Source of the DNA: Actinomycetota bacterium
GTDB lineage: Bacteria; Actinomycetota; UBA4738
NCBI GenBank assembly: GCA_005885025.1
Contig: VAYC01000079.1
Coordinates: forward strand, 1 to 6,380
Direction: 5' to 3'
Length of the DNA stretch: 6,380 bases
Below the pieces are notes generated by a model that searched no databases, was not told the DNA's origin, and saw nothing but the letters and a program-made list of their open reading frames with translations. Numbering within the stretch: position 1 is the stretch's first letter; each line of letters begins with the position of its first letter. Shown here piece by piece: positions 5,145 through 6,380 of this stretch. The position numbers were made by a program, and so were the translations under genes.

Positions 5145-6380
5145 TCAGCGAGCCTGACGGGCCTCGCGGACCAGCTCACGGACGCGGTCGGGACCGATCC
5201 TGGCCGCGTCCTGCTCCTTCATGAGCGCGAAGACCTCCGGCCGCTGGATGAGGGCCGTCACGGCAACCACGTCACCCGGCTTGGAGCGTTCGAGCATCCA
5301 GGCGAGGGCGTGCATCTCGTCGGGGAAAACCGGGACTTCCTTCGCCCCGCCATCGATGGCGCCGGCCCTCAGACGCTCCACCAGGTCCTGGCGGTCGCGC
5401 CCCCGTAGATAGTGCACGAGCTCGGCGATCGCAACGTGATCGGCGCCGCGTGCCGCGACGTACGCGATGCTGTGCAGGATCTCGTTCGTCCGGTCCCCGG
5501 CCGTGCAGAAGGCCAGCCAGATCTTCCCGCCGGGAGGACGAAGGCCCCGGCAGATCTCCACCAGCCCAGCCATCCCGGCTTCGTTGTGCGCGTAGTCGGC
5601 CACCACGACCCGACCTTCCAGCTCGAACAGGTTGGCCCGGCCCGGGTTCGTCTCGGGGTCGAGGACGAACGTACGGAGCCCTTCCACCACCGCCTCCTCC
5701 GGAAGATGCACCCCGAGCGCGGCCGAAGCGGCGGCCATGGCGTTCTGGGTGTATGGCGTGGAGATGCCGGCGAGGGCCATCGGGACGTCTTCGAGAGGAG
5801 TGAGGGGATGCGGCCGCATCGCGGGCGTGACGACGGTCAGCCGGCCGTCGATGCCGGTCGTGGCTCTCCCGCGTTCGGCCACGACCGAGCGGATGGCGGG
5901 GTGGTCAGGGTCCATCGCGAACAACCAGGGCCGTCCGCGGATGCCACGCCGCATGGCCAACACCCGTGGATCGTCGGCGTTCAGTACGTCCCATCCGTCG
6001 GCTCTAGTGATCTTGGTCACGGCGGCCTTCACCTCGGCAAGCTGGTCCAGCGTGCGGATGCCATGGAGGTCAAGGTGATCGGCGGTCACGTTGGTGACCA
6101 CCCCGACGTCGTTGTGCAGCGTGCCGATGCCTCGCAGGAGGATGCCTCCTCGCGCCGTCTCCAGAACGGCCAGTTCCACGCCGGGCTGCGACAGGGCCCG
6201 TGCCGCGCCACCGAACCCCGAGTAGTCCCCTTCTTCCACCAGCCGGTCGTTGATGTACACGCCATCGGTCGACGAGTAGGCGACCGAGAGCCCGGCCGTT
6301 CGCCCGAAATGGGAGAGGGCCCGAACCGTGGTGGTCTTCCCGTTGGTACCCGTGACCGCGATCACCGGGACCGTCGGGTC
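5145..6380 (-). CDS. Mur ligase family protein, cyanophycin-synthetase-like (5' end outside window)
   Basis: The visible 411 residues contain the central and C-terminal domains of an ATP-dependent amide ligase, which activates a carboxylate as acyl phosphate and joins it to an amine. Numbered from the window edge, they include the P-loop VTGTNGKTTT (9-18, Lys15); LETARGGILLRG (73-84), characteristic of cyanophycin-synthetase-type enzymes; TNVTADHLDLHG (96-107); a lysine at the usual carbamylation position (about 118, EVKAAV); LNADDPRVL; YTQNAMAAASAA; then NPGRANLFE, DYAHNEAGMAGL and AGDRTNE of the C-terminal domain. The frame is open through base 6380: DPTVP precedes the P-loop region, so a GTG at 6365 is not the true start. 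Cyanophycin synthetases carry an ATP-grasp domain before this point. Whether one is present here cannot be seen, so a stand-alone Mur ligase and a full cyanophycin-synthetase-like enzyme both remain possible. The DUF4349-like gene follows on the same strand. Confidence 0.88.
   Translation of the reverse strand, partial: DPTVPVIAVTGTNGKTTTVRALSHFGRTAGLSVAYSSTDGVYINDRLVEEGDYSGFGGAARALSQPGVELAVLETARGGILLRGIGTLHNDVGVVTNVTADHLDLHGIRTLDQLAEVKAAVTKITRADGWDVLNADDPRVLAMRRGIRGRPWLFAMDPDHPAIRSVVAERGRATTGIDGRLTVVTPAMRPHPLTPLEDVPMALAGISTPYTQNAMAAASAALGVHLPEEAVVEGLRTFVLDPETNPGRANLFELEGRVVVADYAHNEAGMAGLVEICRGLRPPGGKIWLAFCTAGDRTNEILHSIAYVAARGADHVAIAELVHYLRGRDRQDLVERLRAGAIDGGAKEVPVFPDEMHALAWMLERSKPGDVVAVTALIQRPEVFALMKEQDAARIGPDRVRELVREARQAR

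Noticed and set aside
1..6380. Mobile element, CRISPR array, tRNA or defence system
   Set aside because: No transposase, integrase, terminal inverted repeats, spacer-repeat pattern or cloverleaf was seen. Composition looks even throughout and the gene families are chromosomal housekeeping or signalling types.

Overview
The window is GC-rich bacterial DNA, by eye about two-thirds G+C, with tightly packed genes and a strong preference for G or C at third codon positions. Several features point to an actinomycete-type (Actinomycetota) chromosome: a GTG start directly behind a TANNNT -10 element, a histidine kinase of actinobacterial style (VSHDIRTPLAG, DECGGIPERDL, GLGLAIAKGI), a DUF4349-type lipoprotein, and hairpin terminators with little or no U-tract. 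The species cannot be named from this sequence. No mobile element, CRISPR array or RNA gene was seen, and the region looks like ordinary chromosome.

Layout. Bases 2-133 hold the C-terminal end of an unrecognised + strand gene that stops inside a perfect palindrome (probable terminator). Bases 134-628 hold a small secreted protein (130 aa) with a clear promoter region: three GTAA cores at exact 11-bp intervals, a TANNNT -10 element and a strong ribosome binding site. A GC-rich hairpin at 648-678 closes that unit. Bases 709-1950 encode a YcaQ/AlkX-type winged-helix DNA glycosylase, probably read from a leaderless GTG-start mRNA. A 305-base non-coding stretch (1951-2255) follows, containing a second CGTAAG-N5-CGTAAG direct repeat on the minus strand. 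It leads into a two-component pair at 2256-4168: an OmpR-family response regulator and a four-TM histidine kinase, overlapping by ATGA.

The minus strand carries the rest. A Mur ligase protein of the cyanophycin-synthetase type (5145-6380) has its 5' end outside the window. A DUF4349-like membrane lipoprotein (4165-5070) lies 74 bases downstream of it. The lipoprotein and kinase genes converge and share the four bases CTAG, which serve as stop codons on both strands.

Main observation. The same direct repeat, CGTAAG-N5-CGTAAG with 11-bp phasing (the layout typical of OmpR-family operators), occurs in front of both the secreted-protein gene and the two-component operon, and I noticed it nowhere else in the window. 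The simplest inference is that the regulator controls its own operon and the small secreted protein, which would make the latter an output of this signalling system. The DNA glycosylase lies between them but has its own probable promoter. The Mur ligase and DUF4349 genes suggest a cell-envelope or polymer-related unit, but nothing in the sequence ties them to the two-component system apart from position.
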